This document shows, one piece after another, positions 9,101-17,888 of a stretch of DNA of 64,000 bases. The notes below the pieces were generated by a model that saw only the letters and a list, made by a program, of their open reading frames with translations, was not told the origin of the DNA and did not search any database. The stretch comes from Gordonia westfalica (GTDB taxonomy: Bacteria > Actinomycetota > Actinomycetes > Mycobacteriales > Mycobacteriaceae), in assembly GCF_900105725.1 (NCBI RefSeq), contig NZ_FNLM01000034.1:1860001-1924000 (forward strand), in the 5' to 3' direction. Positions within the stretch are counted from its first letter, which is position 1. Every line of letters starts with the position of its first letter. The position numbers were made by a program, and so were the translations under genes.

Positions 9101-10082
9101 GGTCGGCCTGCGCCGGATCGGTGATCTGCTACGGACCCCGAGTTCGCTGCGGGTCAACCCGGACGCCGCGGCACCGCCGGTCACCGGCTTCGACGGCGAG
9201 GTCGAGTTCGACCGGGTCGGTTTCCGCTATCAGGGCGCGGAATCCGACGCGCTGCGCGATGTCGACCTCCACATCCCGGCCGGGACCTCACTCGCGCTCG
9301 TCGGCCGGACCGGCGCGGGCAAGTCGACGATCGTCAAACTGCTCGCCCGCTTCTACGACCCGACTTCCGGACGCGTCCTCGTCGACGGCACCGACATCGG
9401 CGACTTCGTCCTCTCCGGATACCGCCGTCGGCTGGGCCTGGTCCCGCAGGAGCCGCACCTGTTCACCGGGACCGTCGCGGACAACATCGCCTACGGGCGG
9501 CCGGACGCCGACCGCGCCTCGATCGTCGACGCCGCGGCCGCGGTGGGTGCACTACCGATGATCGCGGCCCTGCCGGGGCGCATGAATCACCCCATCGGCG
9601 AACGCGGTCAGGGTCTCAGCTCCGGCCAGCGCCAGCTGATCGCACTCGCCCGCGCCGAACTGGTCGATCCCGATCTCCTCCTGCTCGACGAGGCGACCGC
9701 CACGCTCGACCAGGCGACCGAGGCGCAGGTCCTCGCGGCCGGACGTGCGATGACGCGGCGCCGGACCTCGGTCATCGTCGCCCACCGGCTGGCCACCGCG
9801 GCCCGCGCCGACACCATCGCCGTCGTCGACGGCGGCCGGATCGTCGAACTCGGAACACACGACGAACTCCTGGCGTTGGACACTCTGTATCGCGGCTTCT
9901 GGGAAGCCGGTGTCGACCCCGACGAGGCCGCGGTATCGGAGCCCGATGTGACGGTGACCGCCGCGAGGAACAACGTGGCGGACACCGGCCCGCATGCGGG
10001 CTCGAGGCAGGGCGCGCAACGGGGCGCGTCGACATCCACGAAACAGACCATCCGAACCCGATCGCCCGAGACGACGACCTGA
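6129..10082 (+). CDS. Double-size ABC exporter (TMD-NBD-TMD-NBD in one chain)
   Basis: A 1317-aa fusion of two type IV ABC exporter halves. Each half has six membrane helices then an ATPase domain. NBD1 (about 350-590) has Walker A GPPGSGKS, signature LSGGQRQR and Walker B LVLDDATS, where the usual catalytic Glu is Asp. NBD2 (about 1015-1260) has GRTGAGKS, LSSGQRQL and LLLLDEAT with Glu. Thus one composite ATP site is canonical (NBD2 Walker motifs plus NBD1 LSGGQ) and the other is degenerate, as in heterodimeric drug exporters. M. tuberculosis Rv0194 has the same architecture. The GTG at 6129 overlaps the previous stop. Substrate is unknown; the operon suggests xenobiotic or lipid export. Confidence 0.9.
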   Translation: MSSENIAAPAIGSTPTPSPGWIRKLLGEAWRYRRIVVVTMIVTMLAVAVDIVMPLLAKGAIDRATGVIDDDLALSTIITGLVVLAFVRYACHFGRRVFAGRLAINVQNNLRRRLLDTLLHLDGRRQHQIRTGQIVSRSISDIQVVQGLLAMTPLSMGAAVQMVVALGVMAYLSPLLTVVALVIAPLIALEVFRTRRRLFAATWSAQQAAADVAQHVEETVTGVRVVKGFGQEDRAVDGLVARCRTVFARRLRAARINARFGPTLGAIPQLGMVGVIVVGGYLTMTDEITAGTFLAFTTYVTAMTGIARLLTNLIVNAQLARAAVERVYDVIDHPRDPGETATGTLPDGPLGVELDDVSFAHHTHDADDPPAVLSGIDLRIEPGECVAIVGPPGSGKSTIADLVSRFERPDAGTISLIGADGPHPLDSLAPGVLHGAVAVVFDEPFLFSDTITANIAMGPAAADADATARVRAAAAAADAAEFIEALPDGYDTVVGERGLTLSGGQRQRIALARALFADPRILVLDDATSAVDASTEARILGRLRDQNRTMLVLAHRRSTLVLADQVAVLDDGRITAIGTPAELETGSTRFRELMTNAGADPDGDTSTPARRAVADEEIERLWPTTDLRDEHTYTRTGVTAGAGPRGGPRGPGVASALGSMPATPELQARVDALPPAVEDPEVDVAVARRENPDFTLRGLLRPVRWLLAAALAAIAVDTLVGLAFPSIARAVIDAAGDHDQSTLWWAAVGGAVLVGVGWLAASFLTMTSTRAGERVLFGLRIRSYAHIQRLGLDYYERELSGRIMTRMTTDIDALSTFLQTGLTSAIVALLTLVGVSIALLVTGPLLALLVLPVFPLLVVATIVFRRVASAAYTRSRELISSVNADFQENIAGIKTTQTYLRTADAQERFAQRSAAWVAARMVSQRAIASYFPLIMLMSDIATAIALGVGAGQVADGSLSAGTLVAFVLYLTMLFGPVQQLSQVFDGYQQAAVGLRRIGDLLRTPSSLRVNPDAAAPPVTGFDGEVEFDRVGFRYQGAESDALRDVDLHIPAGTSLALVGRTGAGKSTIVKLLARFYDPTSGRVLVDGTDIGDFVLSGYRRRLGLVPQEPHLFTGTVADNIAYGRPDADRASIVDAAAAVGALPMIAALPGRMNHPIGERGQGLSSGQRQLIALARAELVDPDLLLLDEATATLDQATEAQVLAAGRAMTRRRTSVIVAHRLATAARADTIAVVDGGRIVELGTHDELLALDTLYRGFWEAGVDPDEAAVSEPDVTVTAARNNVADTGPHAGSRQGAQRGASTSTKQTIRTRSPETTT

Positions 10083-10223
10083 CTCTGTGGTAGCAGGTCG
10101 GTGGGTGTGACGAAGCAGACGCCGCGTAGCATCGGCAGATGGTTCACCGATAGTCTCCACAAGGGACTACCAGCGTGGCAGAGAGAACCCGGCACCTTAA
10201 GGGAATTGAGGCGAGATACCGCT

Positions 10224-13200
10224 GTGAGCAGCAGTTCGACTTCTGACTTCGGACAGAACACCTGGCTGGTCGAGGAAATGTACCAGCAATTCAAAGAGGA
10301 CCCGAGCTCGGTGGACCCGAGTTGGCATGAGCTACTGAAGAATTACCAGCCCGGCGAGAACGGTGCGGCCTCGTCCACCACCTCCCCGTCCACCGCCTCT
10401 CAGTCCGCCAACGGCAGCGCCTCCGGTACCGGCCGCGGCAGCGCCCCGGCGGCATCCACCGCCGAGACGGCCCCGCGCAAGCAGGTCACCCTCGACCAGG
10501 AACCCACGCGGAACGCCTCGCCCCGCAAGCCCTCTCCCGCCAAGGAGGCCACCGCGACCAAGGCCGCCTCCGGCCACAGCGTCGCGAGCCGCGACGGTTC
10601 GGCCCGTTCCCAGCCGAAGCCCGCCGCCAAGGCCGGCACCGCGAAGCCCGCGTCCTCGGACGCCAAGGACACCGCGGACGCCAACAAGGTCCTGCGCGGC
10701 CCCGCTGCCGCCATCGCGAAGAACATGGCCCTGTCGCTGCAGATCCCGACGGCCACCAGTGTTCGCGCGGTTCCCGCCAAGGCGATGATCGACAACCGCA
10801 TCGTCGTCAACAACCACCTCGCCCGTACCCGCGGCGGCAAGATCAGCTTCACCCACATCCTGGGTTACGCGATCGTCCAGGCCATCAAGGCCTTCCCGAA
10901 CATGAATCGGCACTACGCCGAGATCGACGGCAAACCCAACGTCGTCACCCCCGCGCACACCAACCTCGGTCTGGCCATCGACCTGGTCGGCAAGGACGGC
11001 AACCGCACGCTCGTCGTCGCCGCGATCAAAGAGTGCGAGACGATGGGTTTCGCCGAGTTCTACAACGCCTACCAGGACATCGTCCGGCGGGCGCGTGACG
11101 GCAAGCTCGGCGCCGACGACTTCTCCGGCGTCACCATCTCGCTGACCAACCCCGGCACCATCGGCACCGTGCACTCCGTGCCGCGCCTGATGACGGGGCA
11201 GGGCGCGATCATCGGCGCCGGAGCGATGGAGTACCCGGCCGAGTTCCAGGGCGCCAGCGACGAGCAGATCGCCGAGCTCGGCGTCGGCAAGCTGATGACC
11301 CTCACGTCGACCTACGACCACCGCATCATCCAGGGTGCGGAGTCGGGCGACTTCCTGCGCACGGTCCACCAGCTGCTGATCGACGACTCGTTCTACGACG
11401 AGATCTTCACCGCGTTCCACGTGCCCTACGAGCCGGTCCGCTGGCGTCGGGACATCCCGGCCGGGCTCGTCGACAAGAGCACCCGCGTTCTCGAGCTGAT
11501 CGCGGCGTACCGCAGCCGCGGCCACCTGATGGCCGACATCGATCCGCTGATGATGAACAGCGATGCGCGCAGCAGCCATCCGGATCTGGACATCGCGACC
11601 TACGGCCTGACCCTCTGGGATCTCGACCGCACCTTCAAGGTCGGTGGGTTCCACGGCCAGGAGAAGATGAAGCTGCGCGACGTGCTGGCGATCCTCCGCG
11701 ACGCCTACTGCCGTCACGTCGGTGTGGAGTACACCCACATCCTCGAGCCGGAACAGCAGAAGTGGCTTCAGGAACGTGTCGAGGTCAAGCACGTCAAGCC
11801 GCCGGTCGGCGAGCAGAAGTACATCCTGAGCAAGCTGAACGCGGCGGAGGCCTTCGAGACCTTCCTGCAGACCAAGTACGTCGGCCAGAAGCGCTTCTCG
11901 CTCGAGGGTGCCGAGTCGGTCATCCCGATGATGGACGCGGTCATCGATCAGAGCGCCGAGCACAGCCTCACCGAGGTCGTCATCGGCATGCCGCACCGCG
12001 GCCGTCTGAACGTGCTCGCCAACATCGTCGGCAAGCCGTACTCGAAGATCTTCAGCGAGTTCGAGGGCAACCTGAACCCGTCGCAGGCGCACGGTTCGGG
12101 CGACGTGAAGTACCACCTCGGCGCCGAGGGCAAGTACTACCAGATGTTCGGCGACAACGAGATCAACGTGTCGCTGACCGCCAACCCGAGCCACCTCGAG
12201 GCCGTCGACCCGGTCCTCGAAGGCCTGGTGCGCGCCAAGCAGGACCTCCTCGACGAGGACGATCGCTTCCCGATCCTGCCGCTCATGCTGCACGGTGACG
12301 CCGCGTTCGCCGGTCAGGGTGTGGTCGCCGAGACGCTCAACATGGCCATGCTGCCCGGTTACCGCACCGGCGGCACCGTGCACATCGTGGTGAACAACCA
12401 GGTCGGTTTCACCACCGCCCCGGAGCACTCGCGTTCGACCGAGTACTGCACCGACGTCGCGAAGATGATCGGCGCGCCGATCTTCCACGTCAACGGTGAC
12501 GATCCCGAGGCCTGCGTCTGGGTCGCCAAGCTCGCCGTCGACTACCGCCAGACGTACAACAAGGACGTCGTCATCGATCTCGTCTGCTTCCGCCGCCGCG
12601 GCCACAACGAGGGTGACGACCCGTCGATGACGCAGCCGGCGATGTACGAGGTCATCGACACCAAGCGCGGCGTCCGCAAGAGCTACACCGAGGCCCTGAT
12701 CGGTCGTGGTGACATCTCGACCAAGGAGGCCGAGGACGCCCTGCGCGATTACCAGGGACAGCTCGAACGGGTTTTCAACGAGGTCAAGGAACTCGAGAAG
12801 TACCACGCCGAGCCGTCTCCGTCGGTGGAGTCCGACCAGACCCTGCCGACCAAGCTGGTCACCGCGGTCGACAAGGAGATCCTGCAGACCATCGGTGACG
12901 CGTTCGTCAACGTCCCCGAGGGCTTCAACCCGCACCCCCGCGTGAAGCCGGTGCTGGAGCGTCGCGCCGAGGCCGCCCGCAACGGCAACATCGACTGGGC
13001 GTTCGCCGAGCTACTCGCCTTCGGTTCGCTGGTGATGGAGGGACGCACCGTCCGTCTGTCCGGTCAGGATTCGCGTCGCGGCACGTTCACGCAGCGCCAC
13101 TCGGTGCTCATCGACCGTGAGAACGGTTCGGAGTACACGCCACTGAACCACCTGCAGCCGGCCGACGAAGAGAACAACGGCGGCCGCTTCATGGTCTACG

Positions 13201-14048
13201 ACTCCCCGCTCTCGGAGTTCGGCGTCGTCGGTTTCGAGTACGGCTACTCCGTCGGCAACCCGGACGCACTCGTGCTGTGGGAGGCGCAGTTCGGCGACTT
13301 CGTCAACGGTGCGCAGTCGATCATCGACGAGTTCATCTCGTCCGGTGAGGCCAAGTGGGGTCAGCTCTCCGACGTCGTGCTGCTGCTGCCGCACGGCCAC
13401 GAGGGTCAGGGTCCCGACCACACCTCCGGTCGTATCGAGCGCTTCCTGCAGCTGTGCGCCGAGGGTTCGATGACGGTGGCACTGCCGTCGACCCCGGCCA
13501 GCTACTTCCACCTGCTGCGTCGCCACGTCCTCGACGGCATCAGCCGTCCGCTCATCGTCTTCACCCCGAAGTCGATGCTGCGCAACAAGGCCGCGGTCAG
13601 CCCGGTCTCGGACTTCACCGACGACAAGTTCCGGTCGGTCATCGACGACCCGAAGTTCGCCAAGGGCGACGCCGACCGCAGCAAGGTCAAGCGCGTCCTG
13701 CTGGTGAGCGGCAAGCTGTACTACGAGCTCGCCGCCCGCCGCGACAAGGAGGATCGCGACGACATCGCGATCGTCCGCATCGAGCAGCTCTACCCGGTGC
13801 CGCACCGTCGCCTGCGCAACACGCTGGAGCAGTACGGCAACGCCAGTGAGTTCCGCTGGGTCCAGGAAGAGCCGGCCAACCAGGGACCATGGCCGTTCCT
13901 CGGCCTGTGGCTGCCGGAGGTGCTGCCGGACGTCCTCGGTGGCCTGCGCCGCGTCTCGCGTCGCCCGATGTCGGCCCCGTCCTCGGGTTCGAGCAAGGTG
14001 CACGCGGTCGAGCAGCAGGAGATCCTCGACGAGGCATTCGGCGAGTAG
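10224..14048 (+). CDS. kgd: Multifunctional 2-oxoglutarate decarboxylase/dehydrogenase E1o-E2o (Kgd)
   Basis: A 1274-aa actinobacterial Kgd/SucA. The N-terminal 45 residues ([21 protein letters not shown]) match the segment seen in Kgd, OdhA and SucA. A low-complexity Ala/Pro/Lys/Thr linker runs to about residue 150. An E2o-type acyltransferase domain follows (about 155-400, with [16 protein letters not shown]). The ThDP-dependent E1 part comes next, including GDAAFAGQG near 691. The enzyme feeds 2-oxoglutarate into the TCA cycle, as dehydrogenase with E2p/E3 or as carboligase/decarboxylase. The GTG at 10224 is chosen because known homologues begin just before FGQN; an ATG at 10101 would add 41 unrelated residues. 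No small FHA-binding GarA partner is in the window. Confidence 0.95.
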   Translation: MSSSSTSDFGQNTWLVEEMYQQFKEDPSSVDPSWHELLKNYQPGENGAASSTTSPSTASQSANGSASGTGRGSAPAASTAETAPRKQVTLDQEPTRNASPRKPSPAKEATATKAASGHSVASRDGSARSQPKPAAKAGTAKPASSDAKDTADANKVLRGPAAAIAKNMALSLQIPTATSVRAVPAKAMIDNRIVVNNHLARTRGGKISFTHILGYAIVQAIKAFPNMNRHYAEIDGKPNVVTPAHTNLGLAIDLVGKDGNRTLVVAAIKECETMGFAEFYNAYQDIVRRARDGKLGADDFSGVTISLTNPGTIGTVHSVPRLMTGQGAIIGAGAMEYPAEFQGASDEQIAELGVGKLMTLTSTYDHRIIQGAESGDFLRTVHQLLIDDSFYDEIFTAFHVPYEPVRWRRDIPAGLVDKSTRVLELIAAYRSRGHLMADIDPLMMNSDARSSHPDLDIATYGLTLWDLDRTFKVGGFHGQEKMKLRDVLAILRDAYCRHVGVEYTHILEPEQQKWLQERVEVKHVKPPVGEQKYILSKLNAAEAFETFLQTKYVGQKRFSLEGAESVIPMMDAVIDQSAEHSLTEVVIGMPHRGRLNVLANIVGKPYSKIFSEFEGNLNPSQAHGSGDVKYHLGAEGKYYQMFGDNEINVSLTANPSHLEAVDPVLEGLVRAKQDLLDEDDRFPILPLMLHGDAAFAGQGVVAETLNMAMLPGYRTGGTVHIVVNNQVGFTTAPEHSRSTEYCTDVAKMIGAPIFHVNGDDPEACVWVAKLAVDYRQTYNKDVVIDLVCFRRRGHNEGDDPSMTQPAMYEVIDTKRGVRKSYTEALIGRGDISTKEAEDALRDYQGQLERVFNEVKELEKYHAEPSPSVESDQTLPTKLVTAVDKEILQTIGDAFVNVPEGFNPHPRVKPVLERRAEAARNGNIDWAFAELLAFGSLVMEGRTVRLSGQDSRRGTFTQRHSVLIDRENGSEYTPLNHLQPADEENNGGRFMVYDSPLSEFGVVGFEYGYSVGNPDALVLWEAQFGDFVNGAQSIIDEFISSGEAKWGQLSDVVLLLPHGHEGQGPDHTSGRIERFLQLCAEGSMTVALPSTPASYFHLLRRHVLDGISRPLIVFTPKSMLRNKAAVSPVSDFTDDKFRSVIDDPKFAKGDADRSKVKRVLLVSGKLYYELAARRDKEDRDDIAIVRIEQLYPVPHRRLRNTLEQYGNASEFRWVQEEPANQGPWPFLGLWLPEVLPDVLGGLRRVSRRPMSAPSSGSSKVHAVEQQEILDEAFGE

Positions 14049-14069
14049 GACCGCACCGGCCCCATCGCC

Positions 14070-14119
14070 AACAGCAGGAGGCCCCTGCCGGAATCATCCG
14101 GCAGGGGCCTCCTGCTGTT
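14070..14119. terminator. Strong bidirectional hairpin between kgd and acyltransferase
   Basis: A perfect inverted repeat with two 22-bp arms (14070-14091 and 14098-14119) around the 6-base loop AATCAT. The arms are GC-rich and begin and end with AA/TT, so only a short U run follows on either strand. It lies 21 bp after the kgd stop and 6 bp from the stop of the opposing acyltransferase gene, and would serve both convergent genes. Confidence 0.85.
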
Positions 14120-14125
14120 CGGACA

Positions 14126-15523
14126 TCACCAGATGTCGTGCGGGAGTTCCCATGCCGTGAGTTCGCGGCCGAGGAGGTCCCGGAGCACGGCGTCGGAGGA
14201 GAAGGCCTCGTCATCGAGGCCGAGGACGGTGAACGACACCTGCTCGGCGGTTCGGAGCAGCCACGACTGCACGCCGTCGCCGAATCGGTGACCGGCCGCG
14301 GGGTCGACGCCCTGCGTCATGCCGCGCAGCACCATCCGGCGCGCCGTTCGGCCGCCGACGACGGTGGACTCCGGCGTCACGTCGCCGATGTTGGAGATCA
14401 CCGCGTCGGGCATACCCTTGCCTGCGCCGCCGCCCACGAGCTTGATCAGCACGGACGGCGGGAGGAACCAGGCCAGCGGGCGCAGGTAGATGTGGGGCGC
14501 GCGACGCCCTTCGGACAGTCGCACGAATGCCGCCTTGCAGGCGGCCCGGACCCCGGTGAGGTCACCGCCGGGGACCGGCTCGTCGGCGAGGAACACCGAG
14601 ACGCCCGCGATCGCGTTGGTCCTGGTGTCCTCTTCTCCCTCGCGCCGATCCACCGGGACGCCGACCTTGATCGGGGTTCCCAGCGGTGAGCGCCCGCTGG
14701 ACCGCAGGAGTCCGCTCACGACCGCGATGAAGAGGGTGTTGGAGGTGCCGCCGTGCTCGGCCGCGACGCGGTCCCACTCGCCGGCGGGAATCGACGCGGT
14801 CGCCCAGGTGAACTTCGCCGCCGGGGACCGCTCGGCGAGCGGGGGACGCTCGGGACGCGGGTCCGGTTCCAGCCCCGAGGCCTTGCGGCTCTCGGCCGCT
14901 GCCCGGAAGACCCCGGCGACGACGGCGCCGGCCTGCGCGAATGCATCAACGGTGTCGGCGAGCCGCTGACGACGGCCGGATGCCGGCGCACCGGCCTTCG
15001 GCGTCGAGATCCGCTCGGCCGCGACCGCGGTGGGTACGCCGGCCGCACCGGCGGCCTCGGCGGCCGCGGCGACCATGCCCCGTCCGTCGGTGACGACGTG
15101 CAGGGCACACAGCGACAACACCGTGCCGCCGGATTCGGTGGGTGTGGAGCGCAGACGCCAGCAGCGGCCACCTTCGGCGTCGAGGGGGACCGTCGACATC
15201 TCCGCGGTCGCCCAGGCGTCGATGCCGGCATCGGGAACGGGACGGGAGTCCACGGTCAGGCCGGGGGCGTCGGGTGCCGGGACCCAGCGGGGACGCGAGC
15301 CGTACACGGTGGACGGCACCAGCATCCGGTGCATGCGTCCGCGGGCGAGCGCCGCGTTCATCGCGGTCAGCGCCTCGAGGGAGACCTCGTCGTCGAAGAT
15401 CCAGACCACCTGCAGGACCACCGACCAGCCGAGGGCCGGGGTGGCGAACCAGAACGGCGCGTCGTCGGTGGCCAGTCTCCCGTTCCGGTCGTCATCCGTG
15501 CCCGGCCGTGACAAGAGCACCAT
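14126..15523 (-). CDS. Condensation-type (WS/DGAT-like) acyltransferase family protein
   Basis: A 465-aa protein of the CoA-dependent acyltransferase/condensation superfamily. The active-site segment is ALHVVTDGRG near residue 141, a variant of HHxxxDG in which the first His is replaced. A second family signature may be SNIGDVTPE. Members acylate alcohols of lipids or glycolipids, such as wax esters, triacylglycerol or PapA products. With one His of the motif missing, the catalytic His-Asp-Gly core is still present. The ATG at 15521-15523 follows a purine-rich GAGGTGG. It lies 65 bp downstream of the TetR gene on the same strand and may share its regulation. The substrate cannot be told from sequence. 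Confidence 0.7.
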   Translation of the reverse strand: MVLLSRPGTDDDRNGRLATDDAPFWFATPALGWSVVLQVVWIFDDEVSLEALTAMNAALARGRMHRMLVPSTVYGSRPRWVPAPDAPGLTVDSRPVPDAGIDAWATAEMSTVPLDAEGGRCWRLRSTPTESGGTVLSLCALHVVTDGRGMVAAAAEAAGAAGVPTAVAAERISTPKAGAPASGRRQRLADTVDAFAQAGAVVAGVFRAAAESRKASGLEPDPRPERPPLAERSPAAKFTWATASIPAGEWDRVAAEHGGTSNTLFIAVVSGLLRSSGRSPLGTPIKVGVPVDRREGEEDTRTNAIAGVSVFLADEPVPGGDLTGVRAACKAAFVRLSEGRRAPHIYLRPLAWFLPPSVLIKLVGGGAGKGMPDAVISNIGDVTPESTVVGGRTARRMVLRGMTQGVDPAAGHRFGDGVQSWLLRTAEQVSFTVLGLDDEAFSSDAVLRDLLGRELTAWELPHDIW

Positions 15524-15588
15524 TCGTCCACCTCACTGCGATCGACCTCGCGGTCGACGCCATCGCCCCGACTGTCCCCGTGGAGAGT

Positions 15589-16224
15589 CTAGGACGCGGA
15601 GGCGGCGACCGCGGGAAGGGCTGCGGTGATCAGACCCAGGAGTTCCTCGCGGGTCACCGTCGGTGTCGTGAGCCAGCGGATCGTCGTCTCCTCGACGAAC
15701 GCGATCCACCCGTGCACGCTCAGCACGACCGTCGGCGTGACCTCGACACCGAAAGCGGGCGCGTGATCGAGAACGCGGGCGACCATCACCTCCCGGGTGC
15801 GATCGAAGACGTCACGCATCGCCGGGTCCGAGCTCGACGCCCCACGGATCAGTGCCGTGTACGCGGAACGGTTCTCGCTGACGAAGTCGACGAACGCCGC
15901 CATCGACGCGGTCAGGATGGAGATCGGGTCGCCGAGGGACTCGTCCGGTTCGGTGCAGGCCAGCATCCGATCGGCCTGGGCCTGGGCGATCGCGACGTGA
16001 TAGTCCTGCTTCGAGGCGAAGTAATGGAACAGCAGAGCCCTCGACACCCCGGCCGCGTCGGCGATGGCGTCGATGGTGATCTCCTCGAGGGGTCGGTCCC
16101 GCACCATCTCCAGACCGAACTCGAGGAGCTGGTCGCGACGGGCCTCCGGACTCATCCGGGTGCGCTTGGATGCGGTTCGCTTGTCCTCGATCACCGGCGC
16201 GGCTGCCGTCCCTCTACTGGTCAC
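15589..16224 (-). CDS. TetR-family transcriptional regulator
   Basis: A 211-aa regulator. The N-terminal HTH reads RRDQLLEFGLEMVRDRPLEE, then ITIDAIADAAGVSRALLFHYFASKQ. The C-terminal half is a helical ligand-binding/dimer domain. The GTG at 16222-16224 is taken as start; about 25 basic residues precede the HTH, and an internal start at MSPEARRDQ is possible. It is divergent from a Baeyer-Villiger monooxygenase/SDR pair. The 75-bp gap between them holds two copies of one 19-bp dyad, so it most likely represses its own gene and the monooxygenase until a ketone or lipid-like inducer binds. Confidence 0.88.
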   Translation of the reverse strand: MTSRGTAAAPVIEDKRTASKRTRMSPEARRDQLLEFGLEMVRDRPLEEITIDAIADAAGVSRALLFHYFASKQDYHVAIAQAQADRMLACTEPDESLGDPISILTASMAAFVDFVSENRSAYTALIRGASSSDPAMRDVFDRTREVMVARVLDHAPAFGVEVTPTVVLSVHGWIAFVEETTIRWLTTPTVTREELLGLITAALPAVAASAS

Positions 16225-16240
16225 CCGGCCAGACTACTCC

Positions 16241-16259
16241 TATTGAGTCTTGTTCAATA
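16241..16259. promoter_or_regulatory. TetR operator copy 1
   Basis: TATTGA-N7-TCAATA, with perfect 6-bp outer half-sites, lies 17 bp upstream of the TetR gene start. A second copy follows at 16262-16280, centre to centre 21 bp, so the two sites face the same side of the helix. Binding by the adjacent TetR is inferred. Confidence 0.65.
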
Positions 16260-16261
16260 AC

Positions 16262-16293
16262 TATTGACACGTGTTCAGTATCACCCCTATGGT
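16262..16293 (+). promoter_or_regulatory. TetR operator copy 2 overlapping the monooxygenase promoter
   Basis: TATTGA-N7-TCAGTA (16262-16280) matches operator copy 1 at 11 of 12 half-site positions and has a CACGTG core. Inside it TTGACA (16264-16269) can serve as -35, with TATGGT (16288-16293) as -10 after 18 bp. Transcription would begin at about 16300, the A of the monooxygenase ATG, giving a leaderless mRNA. A repressor here would cover the -35 box. Confidence 0.65.
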
Positions 16294-16299
16294 GACACC

Positions 16300-17853
16300 A
16301 TGACAACGAACGATGTAGAGATCGCCATCATCGGGGCCGGCTTCTCGGGGCTTGGTGCCGCCATCCGGATGAGGCAGAACGGCTTCGACGACTTCGTCCT
16401 CCTCGATCGTGGTCGCGACTTCGGCGGCACGTGGCGCGACAACACCTATCCCGGCGCCGCCTGTGACGTGCCGTCGCAGCTGTACTCGTACTCGTTCGCG
16501 AAGAACCCCACCTGGTCGCGCTCGTACTCGCACCAGCCGGAGATCCACGCGTACATCAACGACGTCGCGGCCCGCCACGACATCGCCGCACGGTCGCGCT
16601 TCGGCACCGAGGTCACCAACGCCGCCTGGGACGAGGACGAGGCTCGCTGGATCATCGACACCGAACGCGACGGCACCACCGAACAGGTCCGCGCCCGGGT
16701 CCTGATCGGCGGCGTCGGCCCGCTCTGCGAGCCGAACCTCCCCGACATCGAGGGCATCGATTCCTTCGAGGGCAAGATCGTCCACTCGGCCCGCTGGGAC
16801 AACGACCACGACTTCAGCGGACAGCGCGTCGCGGTCATCGGCACCGGCGCCTCGGCCATCCAGCTGGTCCCGGAGCTCGCCAAGGTCACCTCACGTCTCG
16901 ACGTCTACCAGCGCACCGCGCCGTGGATCGTGCCCCGGACCGAGCGCGCCTACAGCAAGGTCGAGCACTGGGCCTACAAGAACGTGCCGGGTTACCAGTC
17001 GGCGGTCCGCGGCGGGATCTACGCCGCCAACGAGGTCATCGCCTTCGGCCTGACCTACTCCCCCACGGCCCTCAAGCCCGTCGAACTGCTCTGCCGCGCC
17101 AACATCCTGCGCGGCATCGGCCGCGACGCCGAGTTGCGTCGCAAGGCCACCCCGACCTTCCAGGTGGGCTGCAAGCGCATCCTGCGGTCCAACGACTGGT
17201 ATCCCGCCCTGGCCCGACCCAACGTCGACCTCGTCACCGACGGGATCGAGCGCATCACCGCGAACGGCGTCGTCGCCAAGGACGGCACGACCCGCGAGGT
17301 CGACGTCATCGTCGTCGCCACCGGCTTCCACGTCACCGACTCCCCGGTCTTCGGCAAGATCGTCGGCAAGGACCGACGCAGCCTGGCCGACGTCTGGGCC
17401 GAGATCGGCATGCAGGGCTACAAGGGCTCGTTCGTGCACGGCTTCCCGAACATGATGCTGATGGTCGGACCGTCGACCGGACTCGGCCACACGTCGATGG
17501 TGTACATGATCGAGTCGCAGCTCAACTACCTCGTCGACTACCTCAAAACCGTTCGGGCGCAGGGAATCAACCGCACCGAGGTGAAGCTCTCGGCGCAGCA
17601 GGAGTTCAACGCGGGCATCCAGCACAAGCTGCGCAACAGCGTGTGGGTCAACGGCGGCTGCGCCTCCTGGTACAAGGACGCCAACGGCAACATCACCACG
17701 CTGTGGCCCGGGTTCACGTTCGCCTTCCGCAACACCACCCGACGATTCGACATCGCCGCATACGATGTCAGCCGCGGCGCACGACGCCCGGCGGTCGCAG
17801 CTCCCGGACAGGACGCGTCGGCAGCCGACCAGCCCGCAGCCGTCAACGCCTGA
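16300..17853 (+). CDS. Flavin-containing Baeyer-Villiger-type monooxygenase
   Basis: A 517-aa NAD(P)H/FAD monooxygenase. The FAD Rossmann motif GAGFSG is at residues 11-16. The family fingerprint appears as FEGKIVHSARWDN near residue 156, a BVMO-like FxGxxxHxxxW. The NADPH Rossmann motif GTGASAIQ follows. These enzymes insert oxygen next to a ketone, or oxidise heteroatoms, with O2. The start is the ATG at 16300, fixed by a -10 box 6 bp upstream and by homology of the first residues; a longer open frame has no support. It is followed 35 bp later by an SDR and is divergent from TetR. The pair could convert alcohol to ketone to ester, which is inference. Confidence 0.9.
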   Translation: MTTNDVEIAIIGAGFSGLGAAIRMRQNGFDDFVLLDRGRDFGGTWRDNTYPGAACDVPSQLYSYSFAKNPTWSRSYSHQPEIHAYINDVAARHDIAARSRFGTEVTNAAWDEDEARWIIDTERDGTTEQVRARVLIGGVGPLCEPNLPDIEGIDSFEGKIVHSARWDNDHDFSGQRVAVIGTGASAIQLVPELAKVTSRLDVYQRTAPWIVPRTERAYSKVEHWAYKNVPGYQSAVRGGIYAANEVIAFGLTYSPTALKPVELLCRANILRGIGRDAELRRKATPTFQVGCKRILRSNDWYPALARPNVDLVTDGIERITANGVVAKDGTTREVDVIVVATGFHVTDSPVFGKIVGKDRRSLADVWAEIGMQGYKGSFVHGFPNMMLMVGPSTGLGHTSMVYMIESQLNYLVDYLKTVRAQGINRTEVKLSAQQEFNAGIQHKLRNSVWVNGGCASWYKDANGNITTLWPGFTFAFRNTTRRFDIAAYDVSRGARRPAVAAPGQDASAADQPAAVNA

Positions 17854-17888
17854 GACCCGGCCCACCGAGGAAGATTCGAGGAGAACTC

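Noticed and set aside
10101..10223. Longer N-terminus of Kgd from ATG 10101
   Set aside because: The 41 extra residues do not resemble other Kgd proteins, which start just before FGQN; GTG 10224 fits.
10332..12935. 867-residue open frame on the minus strand opposite kgd
   Set aside because: It mirrors codon bias of the high-GC kgd gene; composition is Arg/Asp/Val-rich without any domain, and kgd is certain.
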